DNA from: an uncultured Marivita sp.
GTDB lineage: Bacteria > Pseudomonadota > Alphaproteobacteria > Rhodobacterales > Rhodobacteraceae
Assembly (NCBI RefSeq): GCF_947488135.1
Contig: NZ_CANKYW010000004.1
Coordinates: forward strand, 1 to 64,000
Direction of reading: 5' to 3'
Length of the DNA stretch: 64,000 nucleotides
How positions within the stretch are numbered: position 1 is the stretch's first letter; every line of letters begins with the position of its first letter. The position numbers and the translations under genes were made by a program. The notes below the pieces were generated by a model. The model was not told the origin of the DNA. It ran no database searches and worked only from the letters and a program-made list of their open reading frames with translations. Positions 8,341-18,547 of this stretch are shown one piece after another.

Positions 8341-9930
8341 ATGATTGGGCGTAAACCCCAAAAATCATCGCAAGACACGACTGAATCCAAACCGCGAGGG
8401 TTCGATGATTTCGAACTCAGGCTTGGCGATGTCATGCGTGGGGAACGCGCCACATTGGGCAAATCTCTTCTGGATGTGCAGCGCGAGCTGCGGATCAAGG
8501 CGAGCTATATCGCGGCCATCGAAAACTGTGACCCGACAGCTTTCGACACCCCCGGATTTATCGCGGGCTATGTCAGGTCCTATGCGCGGTATCTGGGCAT
8601 GGACCCGGATGACACCTATTCTGTGTTCTGCGCTGAAAGCGGCTTTGAGACCGCACATGGCATGTCGGATGCCGCGTCCTCGCGGAAAAAGGCGGACGCG
8701 ATCAAGGCAGCGGGGCCCGTTGGCCCGCGCGATCCGTTCTCTCACCCCGCATTGCCCTTCGCTCCCAGCAGCGATTCCTTTCTGTCCCGCATCGAACCGG
8801 GGGCCATCGGATCCACGCTCGTTCTGGTCGTTCTCTTGGGCGGGCTTGGGTTTGGCGGCTATTCGGTCCTGAAAGAAGTGCAGCGTGTGCAATTGGCGCC
8901 CGTGGATCAGACGCCCGTCGTTCTATCCGATCTCGATCCGCTGCAAACCTCGATCCAGTCGGTTGAGACGACTGATCCACTGGAAAATACCGATACGGCG
9001 GCTGGCGTGTTCACACCGCCGGCCAACACGGAATCCTTCGATCGGCTTTACCGTCCTCAGGCCTTGGACGTGCCGGTCCTTGTCGCGCGGGACGCGCCGA
9101 TCTCGACGCTTGATCCGAACAGCGTCGGGGCCTTTGCGCAAATCGCAAACCAGAACCTCCCCTCTGTCGATCTCGAACCGGCAACGAATGAGCGGTCTGG
9201 CTTTGCCACGGCTGCGCTGTCGCAGGATGGCGTGACTCTGATTGCGGCGCGTCCGGCATGGGTGCGCGTGCGCGGCGACGATCGGTCGGTCATCTTCGAA
9301 AAGGTCATGGCGGCGGGCGACACGTGGACCGTTCCGGCCTCTGAAACCGATGCGCTATTGAATGTTGGCGAAAGTGGGGCGCTGTATGTGTCGGTCAATG
9401 GTCAGACCATAGGTCCGGTCGGTGCTGCGGGAACCGTGACGTCGGATATGCCGTTGGATGGCGCGACCTTGGCGGCCGTTCTCGAACCGGCCAACCCGCA
9501 AACCGACGGGGATCTGTCTCGCGTGTTGGCTGAACTGGGCACGGATACAACTCAGCCGATCATCGGCCAGCCCAAGATCCTCGAAGACAGCGCGCCGGGT
9601 GTAACGCTCGTCGCGGTGCGCCCCGCCTGGATCCGCGTCCGTGCGGCGGATGGTACTGTGATATTCGAGACCATCATGAACGCCGGGGACACTTACGAGG
9701 TGCCGGCAACCGAAGAACCGCCGACACTGCGCGTCGGCGAATCCGGTGCGATCTATTTCGCGATGAACGGTCAGACCTATGGTCCGGCCGGTCCGCGGGG
9801 TGCCGTGACCTCCAACCTAGCCCTCTCGGTCGACGAACTGAGCCAGACCTATTCCGTTGCGTCCATCGAGGCCGACAGCGATCTGGCGCGTATCGTGGCG
9901 GAGCTCGCCGTGCCTCAGCCCGCCGACTAA
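8341..9930 (+). CDS. RodZ-like helix-turn-helix membrane protein with duplicated C-terminal domain
   Basis: 529 residues. A HTH_25-type helix-turn-helix (about 27-90, GKSLLDVQRELRIKASYIAAIE and PGFIAGYVRSYARYLG) is followed by a linker, one transmembrane helix (about 156-178) and a long periplasmic part. The periplasmic part contains two copies of a DUF4115-like module, about residues 297-372 and 420-495, each with V-RPAW-RVR, VIFE, AGD, VGESGA and the terminal GPVG/GPAG-VTS. This is the architecture of RodZ, the cytoskeletal adaptor of rod-shape synthesis, but RodZ normally has a single C-terminal module. AAGGGG lies 8 nt before ATG 8341. It is followed by ispG after 108 nt, an order also common in relatives. 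Confidence 0.85.
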   Translation: MIGRKPQKSSQDTTESKPRGFDDFELRLGDVMRGERATLGKSLLDVQRELRIKASYIAAIENCDPTAFDTPGFIAGYVRSYARYLGMDPDDTYSVFCAESGFETAHGMSDAASSRKKADAIKAAGPVGPRDPFSHPALPFAPSSDSFLSRIEPGAIGSTLVLVVLLGGLGFGGYSVLKEVQRVQLAPVDQTPVVLSDLDPLQTSIQSVETTDPLENTDTAAGVFTPPANTESFDRLYRPQALDVPVLVARDAPISTLDPNSVGAFAQIANQNLPSVDLEPATNERSGFATAALSQDGVTLIAARPAWVRVRGDDRSVIFEKVMAAGDTWTVPASETDALLNVGESGALYVSVNGQTIGPVGAAGTVTSDMPLDGATLAAVLEPANPQTDGDLSRVLAELGTDTTQPIIGQPKILEDSAPGVTLVAVRPAWIRVRAADGTVIFETIMNAGDTYEVPATEEPPTLRVGESGAIYFAMNGQTYGPAGPRGAVTSNLALSVDELSQTYSVASIEADSDLARIVAELAVPQPAD

Positions 9931-10038
9931 GCGTCGCATCCTATTCGCGACCGCTTGATCCGCCTGTTCACCGGGCCTAGCTATCCTGCTTAAACAACTG
10001 TACCGTTTGGTTGACACTTGCCGTCGAAGGAGGGCTGC

Positions 10039-11166
10039 ATGAGCCTCAATCACATTCGCCCGTGGCGCAACATCTATCGCCGCAAATCGCGCCAGATCAT
10101 GGTGGGGAATGTGCCGGTCGGAGGCGACGCCCCGATCACCGTTCAGACGATGACCAACACGCTGACCCCCGACGTCAAGGCAACCATCGCGCAGGTTCAG
10201 GCAGCGGCGGACGCGGGTGCGGATATCGTGCGCATCTCGGTGCCTGACGAAGACAGCTCGCGCGCGCTTAAACAAATCGTGCGCGAAAGCCCCGTGCCGA
10301 TCGTGGCGGATATCCATTTCCACTACAAACGCGGCATCGAAGCGGCCGAGGCGGGGGCGGCCTGTCTGAGGATCAATCCCGGAAATATCGGGTCCGAGGC
10401 GCGGGTGAAGGAAGTCATCAAGGCCGCGCGCGACCACAATTGTTCCATCCGCATCGGCGTGAATGCCGGGTCGTTGGAAAAGCACCTGCTCGACAAATAC
10501 GGAGAGCCCTGTCCCGACGCGATGGTCGAATCCGGTCTGGATCACATCAAGATCCTTCAGGACAACGACTTTCACGAGTTCAAGATCAGCTGCAAGGCGT
10601 CCGACGTATTCATGGCTGCCGCCGCCTATCAGCAGCTTGCAGAGGCCACCGATGCGCCGATCCACCTTGGCATCACCGAGGCAGGTGGCCTCATGACCGG
10701 CACGATCAAATCCGCCATCGGCTTGGGCAATCTGCTGTGGATGGGCATTGGCGACACGATCCGCGTTTCCCTGTCCGCCGATCCGGTGGAAGAGGTCAAG
10801 GTTGGCTACGAAATCCTCAAATCCCTGGGCCTGCGCCATCGCGGCGTGAACATCATTTCCTGCCCCAGCTGCGCGCGTCAGGGGTTCGACGTGATCAAGA
10901 CGGTTGAGACGCTGGAAAAGCGACTGGAACACATCAAGACGCCGATGAGCCTATCTATCATTGGATGCGTCGTGAACGGCCCCGGCGAGGCGCTGATGAC
11001 CGATGTCGGCTTCACCGGCGGCGGCAACGGATCGGGTATGGTCTATTTGGCAGGCAAGCAGAGCCACAAGATGTCGAACGACCAGATGATCGAGCACATC
11101 GTCGAGGAAGTGGAAAAGAAAGCCGCAGCCTTGGAAGCCGAAGGTGCGCAGGAAGCGGCGGAGTAG
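10039..11166 (+). CDS. ispG: 4-hydroxy-3-methylbut-2-enyl diphosphate synthase
   Basis: 375-residue IspG/GcpE, the penultimate enzyme of the MEP isoprenoid pathway, reducing MEcPP to HMBPP through a [4Fe-4S] cluster. The N-terminal TIM barrel contains [23 protein letters not shown] and RINPGNIG. The C-terminal cluster domain holds the ligands in [10 protein letters not shown] and [13 protein letters not shown] 10039 is preceded by AAGGAGGG and matches the family N-terminus. It is convergent with the dsbA-like gene. Confidence 0.97.
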   Translation: MSLNHIRPWRNIYRRKSRQIMVGNVPVGGDAPITVQTMTNTLTPDVKATIAQVQAAADAGADIVRISVPDEDSSRALKQIVRESPVPIVADIHFHYKRGIEAAEAGAACLRINPGNIGSEARVKEVIKAARDHNCSIRIGVNAGSLEKHLLDKYGEPCPDAMVESGLDHIKILQDNDFHEFKISCKASDVFMAAAAYQQLAEATDAPIHLGITEAGGLMTGTIKSAIGLGNLLWMGIGDTIRVSLSADPVEEVKVGYEILKSLGLRHRGVNIISCPSCARQGFDVIKTVETLEKRLEHIKTPMSLSIIGCVVNGPGEALMTDVGFTGGGNGSGMVYLAGKQSHKMSNDQMIEHIVEEVEKKAAALEAEGAQEAAE

Positions 11167-11187
11167 GGCGCCGGACAGGTAGTATGT

Positions 11188-11217
11188 GGCACAAGGCAGA
11201 TTACGCCGCCTCGTGCC
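11188..11217. terminator. hairpin between convergent ispG and dsbA-like genes
   Basis: GGCACAAGGC (11188-11197) pairs with GCCTCGTGCC (11208-11217) with one mismatch and a 10-nt loop. There is no T run, so it is at best a weak or Rho-assisted terminator for the two converging genes. Confidence 0.35.
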
Positions 11218-11232
11218 GCATCAGATCGTCAA

Positions 11233-11991
11233 TCAGCTGGCGTCGCGGATGTCTTCCACGATTTCCTGCATCGCTTCGAGCGGCACATAACCGCGGATCA
11301 GTTGGTCTCCCATCACGAATGACGGCGTGCCGTTGATCTGAAGCGCCTGCGCCAACTCGCGGGTCGTCGCGAGTTGCTCGGTGATGCTTTCGTTATCCAT
11401 CGCCGCCAACACGGCGTCCGTATTAAGGCCGAGTGTGTCCGACAGACGCCGCAAGGCGGTGTCGTCCAGATCGCCGTTCAGGGTGATCAAAGCTTCCTTG
11501 GCGGCTTCGTACGCTTCGTCCCCCCCGACTTCGCGGGCGGCCAACGCAAAGCGGGACGAGATCACGGAGTTTTCCCCGAGGATCGGGAACTCCTTGGCGA
11601 CGTAGCGGATGTTACCATCAAGTTCGAGCAGTTGCGCGACCTCCGGATGGGCGCGGCGGCAGAAGCCACAGCGATAATCGAAGAATTCCACGATCGTGAC
11701 GTCGCCTTCGGGGTTTCCGCCAACCCAGGAATAGCCGTCGTTGAAAATCGCCTCGGCGTTGTTCTCGACAAGGGCCACATCTCCCTGCGCCTGTTCGGCG
11801 GCCTGGCGTTGTTCCAGTACCTGAACGGCCTCCATGATGACTTCCGGGTTCTCGAGAAGGTAGGCCCGGACCTGTTCGCCAAAGGCGGCACGGTCGGCGT
11901 CCGACATATTTTCGAGATCGAGATCGGCGGCTTGAACACCGGTGGCCAGCGTCAGAGCCAGGACAGAGGAAGCGATGCGGGTTTTCAACAT
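11233..11991 (-). CDS. DsbA-family periplasmic thiol-disulfide protein
   Basis: 252 residues with a cleavable signal peptide (residues 1-21, ending GVQA). A short helical N-terminal domain (about 25-80) precedes the thioredoxin fold with the CGFC active site (Cys108-Cys111, in FFDYRCGFCRRAHPEV) and a cis-Pro loop (NGTPSFV). This layout resembles Com1/ScsC-like DsbA proteins, which oxidise or isomerise disulfides in the periplasm; which direction it works cannot be told from sequence. It begins 26 nt after the BepA-like gene on the same strand, so the two are likely co-transcribed as envelope quality-control genes. Confidence 0.9.
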   Translation of the reverse strand: MLKTRIASSVLALTLATGVQAADLDLENMSDADRAAFGEQVRAYLLENPEVIMEAVQVLEQRQAAEQAQGDVALVENNAEAIFNDGYSWVGGNPEGDVTIVEFFDYRCGFCRRAHPEVAQLLELDGNIRYVAKEFPILGENSVISSRFALAAREVGGDEAYEAAKEALITLNGDLDDTALRRLSDTLGLNTDAVLAAMDNESITEQLATTRELAQALQINGTPSFVMGDQLIRGYVPLEAMQEIVEDIRDAS

Positions 11992-12017
11992 GATACGTCT
12001 TTCTTTGGATATCGGGA

Positions 12018-13355
12018 TCAGCGTCGTTGCGCGCGTTGGGCTGCACTTAGCACATCCTGTGCGCGTTGCCACGGGCCTGATCCGCGTGGCAGGGCGCCTT
12101 CGGCCCGTTTCGCGTGGATGGCGGCGTCTTTCAGTCGGCCTTGCACTGCATAGCGTTCTGCGGTGACGAGCGATGCCATCGCGTCCTGTCCGGTCTTGGC
12201 ATAGGCCACGGCCAGATCGCGCAGGATACGGGTGTCGCTGAAGTCACGACCGCGCGCCGCTTCGAGCGTGCGCAGGGCGTCCTGCGGATTGCCCGCCGCC
12301 AGTTGCGCACGTCCGAGACCTCCGAGGATCAAGGGTTCGCGGGGTGCGAGGTTCGCCGCGGCGGAATAGACGCGAACGGCATCGTCGGCGCGTCGCGATT
12401 CAAGCAGGATCTGCCCCTTTAGCTCGCGCAGGAAGGGGTCGTTCGGACGCGATGCGATGGCAGCGTCGATATTGCTGAGCGCGCGGCCCAGGTCGCTTTG
12501 CCGGTGGTAGGCCACGGCTTTGCGCATTTGCGCGATGTCGGGCGTGCCGCTGCCGTCGGCGCGGCGCAGCGTCCAGCTTGGGGCACGGGTGAAGGCTGTC
12601 AGCTTACCCTTGGCGCGCGCGAACCAGTACGCGGCGGCGGGGTCGGGTGCGGTCTGGGCCGACGCACCGGCCACCAGCCCATTGAGCGCGCGCAGGCGAT
12701 CGCGGGTCAGGGGATGCGAGCGCATATAGGGATCCTGTCTGCTTTCCGAGAGAGCTTCCTGACCGCGAAAGAGGTCCTGCACCTCGATTGCGCCTTGCGG
12801 GTCGACGCCCGCGCGCACGAGATACCGGATCGAGCTGATATCGGCGGATGCCTCTTCCGCGCGGGAATGGGCCAGAAGGCTGCGCAGGGCCGAGGATTGG
12901 ATGCCAATGCCCAAGCCAACGGCGGCCTGACCATTCCCTCCGGCGGCCGCGGCGGCGGCGAGCACCATGCCAAGACCGGCGGCCGTTCGGGCGGTCTGCA
13001 TGTTGCCCAGGCGGCGCGAGATGTGACCATTGGCGATATGCGCTGCCTCGTGGGCGATCACGGCCTGGAGTTGTGGCGCAGTTTCAAGTTTGGTCAGAAG
13101 GCCGGAATGGATGAAGATGTGCTGCGTGTCGACGATGAAGGCATTGAGCGTCGAGTCGTTGATTAACAGGATGCGGACCTGGTTGGGGTTCAGCCCGGCG
13201 GCTCGCAGGATCGGCGCGCCAAGTTGCTTGAGCGCGTATTCGATATCGGCATCGCGCAGCAATTGCGCGGCGCGTGCAGGGGCCGCGCCGATCATCGCGG
13301 TCAGGCTCAGCACCAGGACCGTCATCCGTACAAGACGGCGTGTCGCTCTATACAT
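12018..13355 (-). CDS. M48 metalloprotease with C-terminal TPR region (BepA/YfgC-like)
   Basis: 445 residues: a signal peptide (about 1-29), then a zinc protease domain with HEAAH (His102, Glu103, His106) and a downstream EEASAD zinc-ligand motif. From about residue 270 there are TPR-like helical repeats (alternating A/L/G/Y positions to the C-terminus). The layout matches BepA/YfgC, a periplasmic protease-chaperone that repairs or degrades stalled outer-membrane proteins. ATG 13355 begins the signal peptide; ATG 13325 would be a shorter alternative. It shares a divergent promoter region of about 55 bp with the aminotransferase gene and leads the operon with the DsbA-like gene. Confidence 0.9.
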   Translation of the reverse strand: MYRATRRLVRMTVLVLSLTAMIGAAPARAAQLLRDADIEYALKQLGAPILRAAGLNPNQVRILLINDSTLNAFIVDTQHIFIHSGLLTKLETAPQLQAVIAHEAAHIANGHISRRLGNMQTARTAAGLGMVLAAAAAAGGNGQAAVGLGIGIQSSALRSLLAHSRAEEASADISSIRYLVRAGVDPQGAIEVQDLFRGQEALSESRQDPYMRSHPLTRDRLRALNGLVAGASAQTAPDPAAAYWFARAKGKLTAFTRAPSWTLRRADGSGTPDIAQMRKAVAYHRQSDLGRALSNIDAAIASRPNDPFLRELKGQILLESRRADDAVRVYSAAANLAPREPLILGGLGRAQLAAGNPQDALRTLEAARGRDFSDTRILRDLAVAYAKTGQDAMASLVTAERYAVQGRLKDAAIHAKRAEGALPRGSGPWQRAQDVLSAAQRAQRR

Positions 13356-13411
13356 TGACCTTGCCCTGCCTTCGCCCCTAGGTCTGCCGCACACACTGTA
13401 GGAAGAGAATG

Positions 13412-14566
13412 ATGCGGAACTCAAGCCGTGGGGCAGTTGATCCCTTTATCGTGATGGATGTAATGGAAGCGGCCCGACAAGCAGAAGACGCGGGCCATCA
13501 CATAATCCATATGGAGGTGGGCCAACCGGGCACGCCAGCGCCGGTCAAGGCACGGGACACCCTGTCGAACGCGATGCGCGACGATCCGCTTGGCTATACG
13601 GTGGCGCTGGGTCTGCCCGCGCTGCGGCGGCGCATCGCACAGCTTTACGGCGAATGGTACAACGTCGATCTTGATCCCGCGCGGGTGATCGTGACGCCGG
13701 GGTCGTCCGGCGGGTTCATCCTTGCCTTTACGGCGCTCTTTGACGCGGGCGACCGGATCGCGTTAGGGGCACCGGGCTATCCGTCCTATCGCCAGATCAT
13801 GAAATCGCTCGATCTTGTCCCGGTCGAGATTCAGACCCGTCCCGAGGCGCGCTATCAGATGGAGCCTCGCGATCTCGATGGCGTGGAGTACCAGGGCATG
13901 ATGGTGGCCTCACCGGCCAACCCGACCGGGACGATGCTGGGCCGTGAGCCGTTGAAAGCGCTGATCGACGCGGCACAGGCCAAAGGGGCCGCGTTTCTGT
14001 CGGACGAGATTTACCACGGTATCGAGTACGAGAAGAAGGCCGTGACCGCGCTCGAGATCAGCGACGATGTCTGCGTCATCAATTCGTTCTCCAAGTATTT
14101 CAGCATGACCGGCTGGCGCGTTGGTTGGCTTGTGTTGCCCGAGGCCAATGTGCGTCAGGTCGAACGGCTGGCGCAAAACATGTTCATCTGTGCGCCCCAT
14201 GCGGCACAGGTCGCGGCCCTGGCGGCGATGGATGCCGGGGACGAGCTTGACGCGAATATGGAGGTATATCGCGAAAACCGCCGCCTGATGATCGAAGGTC
14301 TGCCGAAGTCCGGGTTCGACCGCATCGCGCCGCCGGATGGCGCCTTTTACGTCTATGCGGATATCTCTCATATCACAAAGGACAGTCGTGCCTTTGCCAA
14401 GCAGATTCTGGACGAAGCGCGGGTGGCCGTCACGCCGGGGCTGGACTTTGATCCCGAACGCGGGGGCGGCACGCTGCGGTTCTCTTACGCTCGGTCGACG
14501 GATGACATTGTCGAGGGGCTTGATCGGTTGCAAAGTTTCATGCGTCACCATGGGCATGTCGACTGA
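13412..14566 (+). CDS. class I/II pyridoxal-phosphate aminotransferase
   Basis: 384-residue fold-type I aminotransferase. Seen are GQPGTPAP near the N-terminus, the PLP-contact segment SPANPTGT, DEIYHGIEY, the Schiff-base lysine in NSFSKYFSMTGWRVGW, and the substrate-carboxylate Arg in LRFSYAR. The substrate is not determined by these motifs; close relatives are annotated as aspartate or general aromatic/branched-chain transaminases. There are adjacent ATG codons at 13409 and 13412; AGGAAG at 13400-13405 gives better spacing to 13412. Confidence 0.88.
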   Translation: MRNSSRGAVDPFIVMDVMEAARQAEDAGHHIIHMEVGQPGTPAPVKARDTLSNAMRDDPLGYTVALGLPALRRRIAQLYGEWYNVDLDPARVIVTPGSSGGFILAFTALFDAGDRIALGAPGYPSYRQIMKSLDLVPVEIQTRPEARYQMEPRDLDGVEYQGMMVASPANPTGTMLGREPLKALIDAAQAKGAAFLSDEIYHGIEYEKKAVTALEISDDVCVINSFSKYFSMTGWRVGWLVLPEANVRQVERLAQNMFICAPHAAQVAALAAMDAGDELDANMEVYRENRRLMIEGLPKSGFDRIAPPDGAFYVYADISHITKDSRAFAKQILDEARVAVTPGLDFDPERGGGTLRFSYARSTDDIVEGLDRLQSFMRHHGHVD

Positions 14567-14642
14567 AACATCAGCCCTGTCCCGACATGCGCGAATCCGT
14601 TAAACTGCGTCGCAAGGCCCGATGAGAGGCCAAGGTGAGTCA

Positions 14643-15860
14643 ATGAGCGGTGTTCTGAAACGATTTTGCGCGGTCGTTCTGTCGGTATTTCTGGCAGCGC
14701 CTGCGCTTGCGCAGGACCTTGGCGCGTTGGCGCGCTTTCAGGACGGTAAGGTCGAAGACACATGGGCCGGTGCGCAACTGCGGCTTGAATTGAGCCAGGG
14801 TGTGCCGTGGCGCGTGTTCACGCTGACGCAACCCAACCGCCTGATCATGGATTTCCATGAAGTCGTCTGGGGCGATACCGATCCGCAGGCGTTGATCGAC
14901 AGTGATCGCGTGCGCACGCTGCGTGTCGGCAGCTATCGTCCCGGTTGGTCACGCCTGGTGGCCGAACTTGCAGAGCCCATGGTCATCGACACAGCAGAAC
15001 TCGTGACCGACGAGACCACCAGCGCAGCGACGATCTCGGTCTTGCTCGATGTCGCCGATCAGGCTGCGTTCGACCTCGCGGCAGGTGCACCGCGCGACGC
15101 GGGGTGGGATTTGCCGGAACCGGCGAAGATCACAGCACTGCCGCGGCGTGATCCCAATCGGCTGATGGTCGTGATCGACCCCGGTCATGGGGGGATCGAT
15201 CCAGGCGCCGAGCGGGGCGATGTGCGAGAGGCCGACCTGATGCTCACCTTCGGGCGTGAGTTGCAGGAGGTGCTGCGCCGGGCCGGTGGATTTGACGTCA
15301 TCCTCACCCGCGAAGGCGACTATTTCGTCTCGCTCGAAGCGCGGGTGGCACTGGCGCGTGATGCTGGTGCCGATGTGTTCATGTCGCTTCACGCCGATGC
15401 GCTGGCCGAAGGAGAGGCGCGCGGCGCGGCGATATATACGCTGTCTGACGAGGCATCGGATGCCGCCTCTGCGGCGTTGGCCGAGCGGCACAACCGCGAT
15501 GACCTCTTGGCCGGGATCGACCTGAGCCAATCCGACGACCGTGTCGCCAACGTCTTGATGAGCCTCGCACGGCTCGACAATGCGCCGCGCAGCGAAGCCT
15601 TGGCGCGGCATATGCTTGACGGAATCCGTAACGCGGTTGGGCGCGTGCACAAACGCCCGCTGCGCAGTGCCGGGTTCTCGGTTCTCAAGGCGGCGGATAT
15701 CCCGTCGGTGTTGCTCGAAGTGGGGTTTCTGTCCACCGACGAAGACCTCAAGAACCTCAGCGATCCGATCTGGCGTCAGGGCATGGCTGCCGGAATTCGG
15801 GACGGCCTGATCGCGTGGCGCGCCGAAGACGCGGCACTGGCACCGCTGCGACGGAACTGA
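14643..15860 (+). CDS. amiC: N-acetylmuramoyl-L-alanine amidase with AMIN domain
   Basis: 405-residue periplasmic amidase that cleaves the amide bond between MurNAc and the stem peptide during cell separation. A signal peptide (about 1-23, ending ALAQ) precedes an AMIN domain (about 30-140, septal-targeting type). The Amidase_3 catalytic domain (about 170-395) carries the zinc ligands in DPGHGG, READLML and SLHAD and the catalytic Glu in LLEVGFLS. ATG 14643 has AAGGTGAG upstream. It precedes the class A PBP gene, so two peptidoglycan enzymes sit together. The gene symbol is by family resemblance (AmiA/B/C class). Confidence 0.92.
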   Translation: MSGVLKRFCAVVLSVFLAAPALAQDLGALARFQDGKVEDTWAGAQLRLELSQGVPWRVFTLTQPNRLIMDFHEVVWGDTDPQALIDSDRVRTLRVGSYRPGWSRLVAELAEPMVIDTAELVTDETTSAATISVLLDVADQAAFDLAAGAPRDAGWDLPEPAKITALPRRDPNRLMVVIDPGHGGIDPGAERGDVREADLMLTFGRELQEVLRRAGGFDVILTREGDYFVSLEARVALARDAGADVFMSLHADALAEGEARGAAIYTLSDEASDAASAALAERHNRDDLLAGIDLSQSDDRVANVLMSLARLDNAPRSEALARHMLDGIRNAVGRVHKRPLRSAGFSVLKAADIPSVLLEVGFLSTDEDLKNLSDPIWRQGMAAGIRDGLIAWRAEDAALAPLRRN

Positions 15861-15973
15861 AACGCCCGAGTGACCTTGCGTCATAGGCAATCGAACGCCG
15901 CTGTGAACGGCAATGTGTTTTGACCATACGCGTCTGATTTTGTAGGGGTAGACAACTGAAACAGGGGCACGTT

Positions 15974-18526
15974 GTGACCAGATTCATCCTGTCATTCTTT
16001 GGGGCGATCTTCACCCTCATCACCATGGGCATCATGATGGTGGCCTTGGGCGTTGGCGGTGTCTTCTGGATGTACGGCCGCGATCTGCCCAGCCACGAAA
16101 GTCTGGCGCAGTACACGCCGCCGACGATCAGCCGGATTTATTCGGTCGAAGGCAAGATCATCGACGAATTCGCGCAGGAACGCCGCCTGTTCACTCCCGC
16201 GAACGAGATCCCCGATCTGGTCAAACAGGCTTTCATTTCGGCGGAAGACAAGAATTTCTACACCCATGACGGCTACGACCTGCGCGGTATCGCGGCAGCG
16301 GCCATCGATGCCGTGGCGTCGGGCGGTCAGGACGTGCGCGGGGCCTCCACGATCACGCAGCAGGTCATGAAGAACTTTCTGCTCTCGGGCGACCGCCGTG
16401 TCGAACGCAAGATCAAGGAGATCATCCTCGCCTCCCGGATCGAGGACACGCTGTCGAAAGACAAGATCCTTGAGCTTTATATGAACGAGATTTTCCTGGG
16501 TCAGAACTCATACGGTGTGACGGCGGCGGCGCAGACCTATTTCAACAAATCCCTGGTCGAACTGGCCCCGCACGAAGCGGCAACGCTGGCGTCGATGCCC
16601 AAGGCGCCGTCGGAATACCATCCCGTGCGCCGCAAGGACCGCCTCTTGGCGCGCCGGAACTTCGTCCTGAGGGAAATGTTCGAGAACGGCTATCTTGACG
16701 AACAAACCTATGAGACCGAAGTCGCGATGCCGCTCAGATCCGTGCAGAACGGCGACTTTGACGCCTTCCGCGAAGCGCTGCCGCCGCGCAATTATTTCAC
16801 CGATGAAATCCGTCGCCAGCTAAGCGTTGATTTCGGAGAGGGCGAGTTTTTCTCGGGCGGGTTTAGTGTCCGTGCAACTCTCGATCCGGAATTGCAAGTC
16901 GAGGCCGAGGTTGCTTTGCAACGCGCGCTGGAACTCTACGACCGCTCGCAAGGCGTGTGGCGTGGAACCGGCAAAAAGATCCCTGCCGAACAACTGAGCG
17001 ACGCTGCGACTTGGCGCGAGGCGTTGTCGACTGTCGCGGTTGCCAGGGATATCCGCTTGGAAAACCCGTGGTATCCGGCTGTGGTTCTGGAAGTCGGTAC
17101 AAACGACGCCCGCATTGGGATCGAAGGCGTCGCGGATGACGAAGACGGGCACTGGATCCCGGCCAATGACGTTCAGTGGGCCCGCAAGCGCAACAGCGAT
17201 GGGTCTCTGGGACCGAGAGGTCAGGTCGCAGGAGACCTGCTCGAAGTCGGCGATGTCGTGCATGTGCGCCGCATGACGTCGGACAGTGACGGAAGCTTTA
17301 TCCGCTGGACGCTTCGGCAGGTGCCGCAGGTTCAGGGCGCGTTCATGGCGATGGACGTGAACACCGGTCGCGTGCTCGCCATGCAGGGCGGGTTCAGCTA
17401 CCAGCATTCGGTGTTCAACCGCGCCACACAGGCACAGCGTCAGCCCGGGTCGAGCTTCAAGCCCTTCGTCTACGCGGCAGCACTGGACAGCGGCTATTCC
17501 CCGGCGACGATCGTTGTGGACGCCCCGATCGAGATCAACACGCCGCAAGGCGTTTGGCGGCCGAAAAATGCGTCCAACCGGTTCTACGGCCCGACGCCGC
17601 TGCGCACCGGGATTGAACAGTCGCGGAACCTGATGACCATTCGTCTCGCGCAGGAAGTCGGCATGGACACGGTCGCGCGCTATGCCGAGAAATTCGGTGT
17701 CTACGACAACATGGGTCGGGTTCTGGCCAACGCGCTGGGGGCCGATGAAACCACGCTTTACAAAATGGTCGCCGCTTACGCGATGTTCGCCAACGGTGGC
17801 GAACGGGTGGAGCCGACCCTGGTGGACCGCGTTCAGGACCGCTACGGCAACACCGTCTACAAGCACGATCAGCGAGTCTGTGAGGACTGCACCCTGGCCA
17901 GCCTTCAACCGGGGCAGGGACCGACCGTGCGCAGTGACCGGGAACGCGTGATGAATGCGGTGACCGCCTATCAACTGACCTCGATGATGCAGGGTGTCGT
18001 CGAACGCGGCACGGCGCGCAGCGCAGTGAACCTGCCGGTGCCGACCGCTGGCAAGACGGGCACGACCAACGACTCCAAGGACGTTTGGTTCGTCGGCTTC
18101 ACCTCGAATATCGTGGCGGGATGCTATATCGGGTTCGACCAGCCCCGCAGCCTTGGCAGCGGTGCCTCCGGCGGGGGCATGTGCGGACCGGTCTTCAATG
18201 CGTTCATGCAGAAAGCCGTCGCAAAATTCGGTGGCAGCGCCTTCCAGCCGCCTGAAAGCTGTCAGTTCATCAAGATTGACCGCAACACCGGTGCACGTCT
18301 TTCGGATGGCGCCAGTGGTGACAATGTGGTGGCGGAATGCTTCCGCGAAGGCGAAGAGCCGATCTTTGGCATCCAGTTCGATGGTGGTTTTGCGATGGGG
18401 TCCAATTTCGAGCTCTACAGCTCGAGCTCGCAGCCGTCCAAGCAAGTTACGACGTCGACGGGCGGAACGGCCACCGTCGGTCCGAAAGCGTCTTTCGGCA
18501 CTTTGAGCTCGGGCGGCCTTTACTAA
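15974..18526 (+). CDS. penicillin-binding protein 1A (bifunctional class A PBP)
   Basis: 850 residues. An N-terminal membrane anchor (about 5-33) is followed by the GT51 transglycosylase domain with catalytic Glu91 (SAEDKNFYTHDG), the STITQQ motif and GQNSYGV. An OB-like insertion follows. The transpeptidase domain has SxxK at Ser493-Lys496 (QPGSSFKPF), SxN (SRNLM) and KTG at Lys694 (AGKTGTTND). It polymerises and crosslinks peptidoglycan at the inner membrane. The start is GTG 15974 with AGGGG 6 nt upstream. The C-terminal 30 residues are a low-complexity Ser/Thr tail. Confidence 0.96.
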   Translation: MTRFILSFFGAIFTLITMGIMMVALGVGGVFWMYGRDLPSHESLAQYTPPTISRIYSVEGKIIDEFAQERRLFTPANEIPDLVKQAFISAEDKNFYTHDGYDLRGIAAAAIDAVASGGQDVRGASTITQQVMKNFLLSGDRRVERKIKEIILASRIEDTLSKDKILELYMNEIFLGQNSYGVTAAAQTYFNKSLVELAPHEAATLASMPKAPSEYHPVRRKDRLLARRNFVLREMFENGYLDEQTYETEVAMPLRSVQNGDFDAFREALPPRNYFTDEIRRQLSVDFGEGEFFSGGFSVRATLDPELQVEAEVALQRALELYDRSQGVWRGTGKKIPAEQLSDAATWREALSTVAVARDIRLENPWYPAVVLEVGTNDARIGIEGVADDEDGHWIPANDVQWARKRNSDGSLGPRGQVAGDLLEVGDVVHVRRMTSDSDGSFIRWTLRQVPQVQGAFMAMDVNTGRVLAMQGGFSYQHSVFNRATQAQRQPGSSFKPFVYAAALDSGYSPATIVVDAPIEINTPQGVWRPKNASNRFYGPTPLRTGIEQSRNLMTIRLAQEVGMDTVARYAEKFGVYDNMGRVLANALGADETTLYKMVAAYAMFANGGERVEPTLVDRVQDRYGNTVYKHDQRVCEDCTLASLQPGQGPTVRSDRERVMNAVTAYQLTSMMQGVVERGTARSAVNLPVPTAGKTGTTNDSKDVWFVGFTSNIVAGCYIGFDQPRSLGSGASGGGMCGPVFNAFMQKAVAKFGGSAFQPPESCQFIKIDRNTGARLSDGASGDNVVAECFREGEEPIFGIQFDGGFAMGSNFELYSSSSQPSKQVTTSTGGTATVGPKASFGTLSSGGLY

Positions 18527-18547
18527 ACCGCGACAGGTTTCCGACAG

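Noticed and set aside
16820-18445. 541-codon open frame opposite the PBP1A gene
   Set aside because: Antisense shadow; no ribosome site and no recognisable protein.
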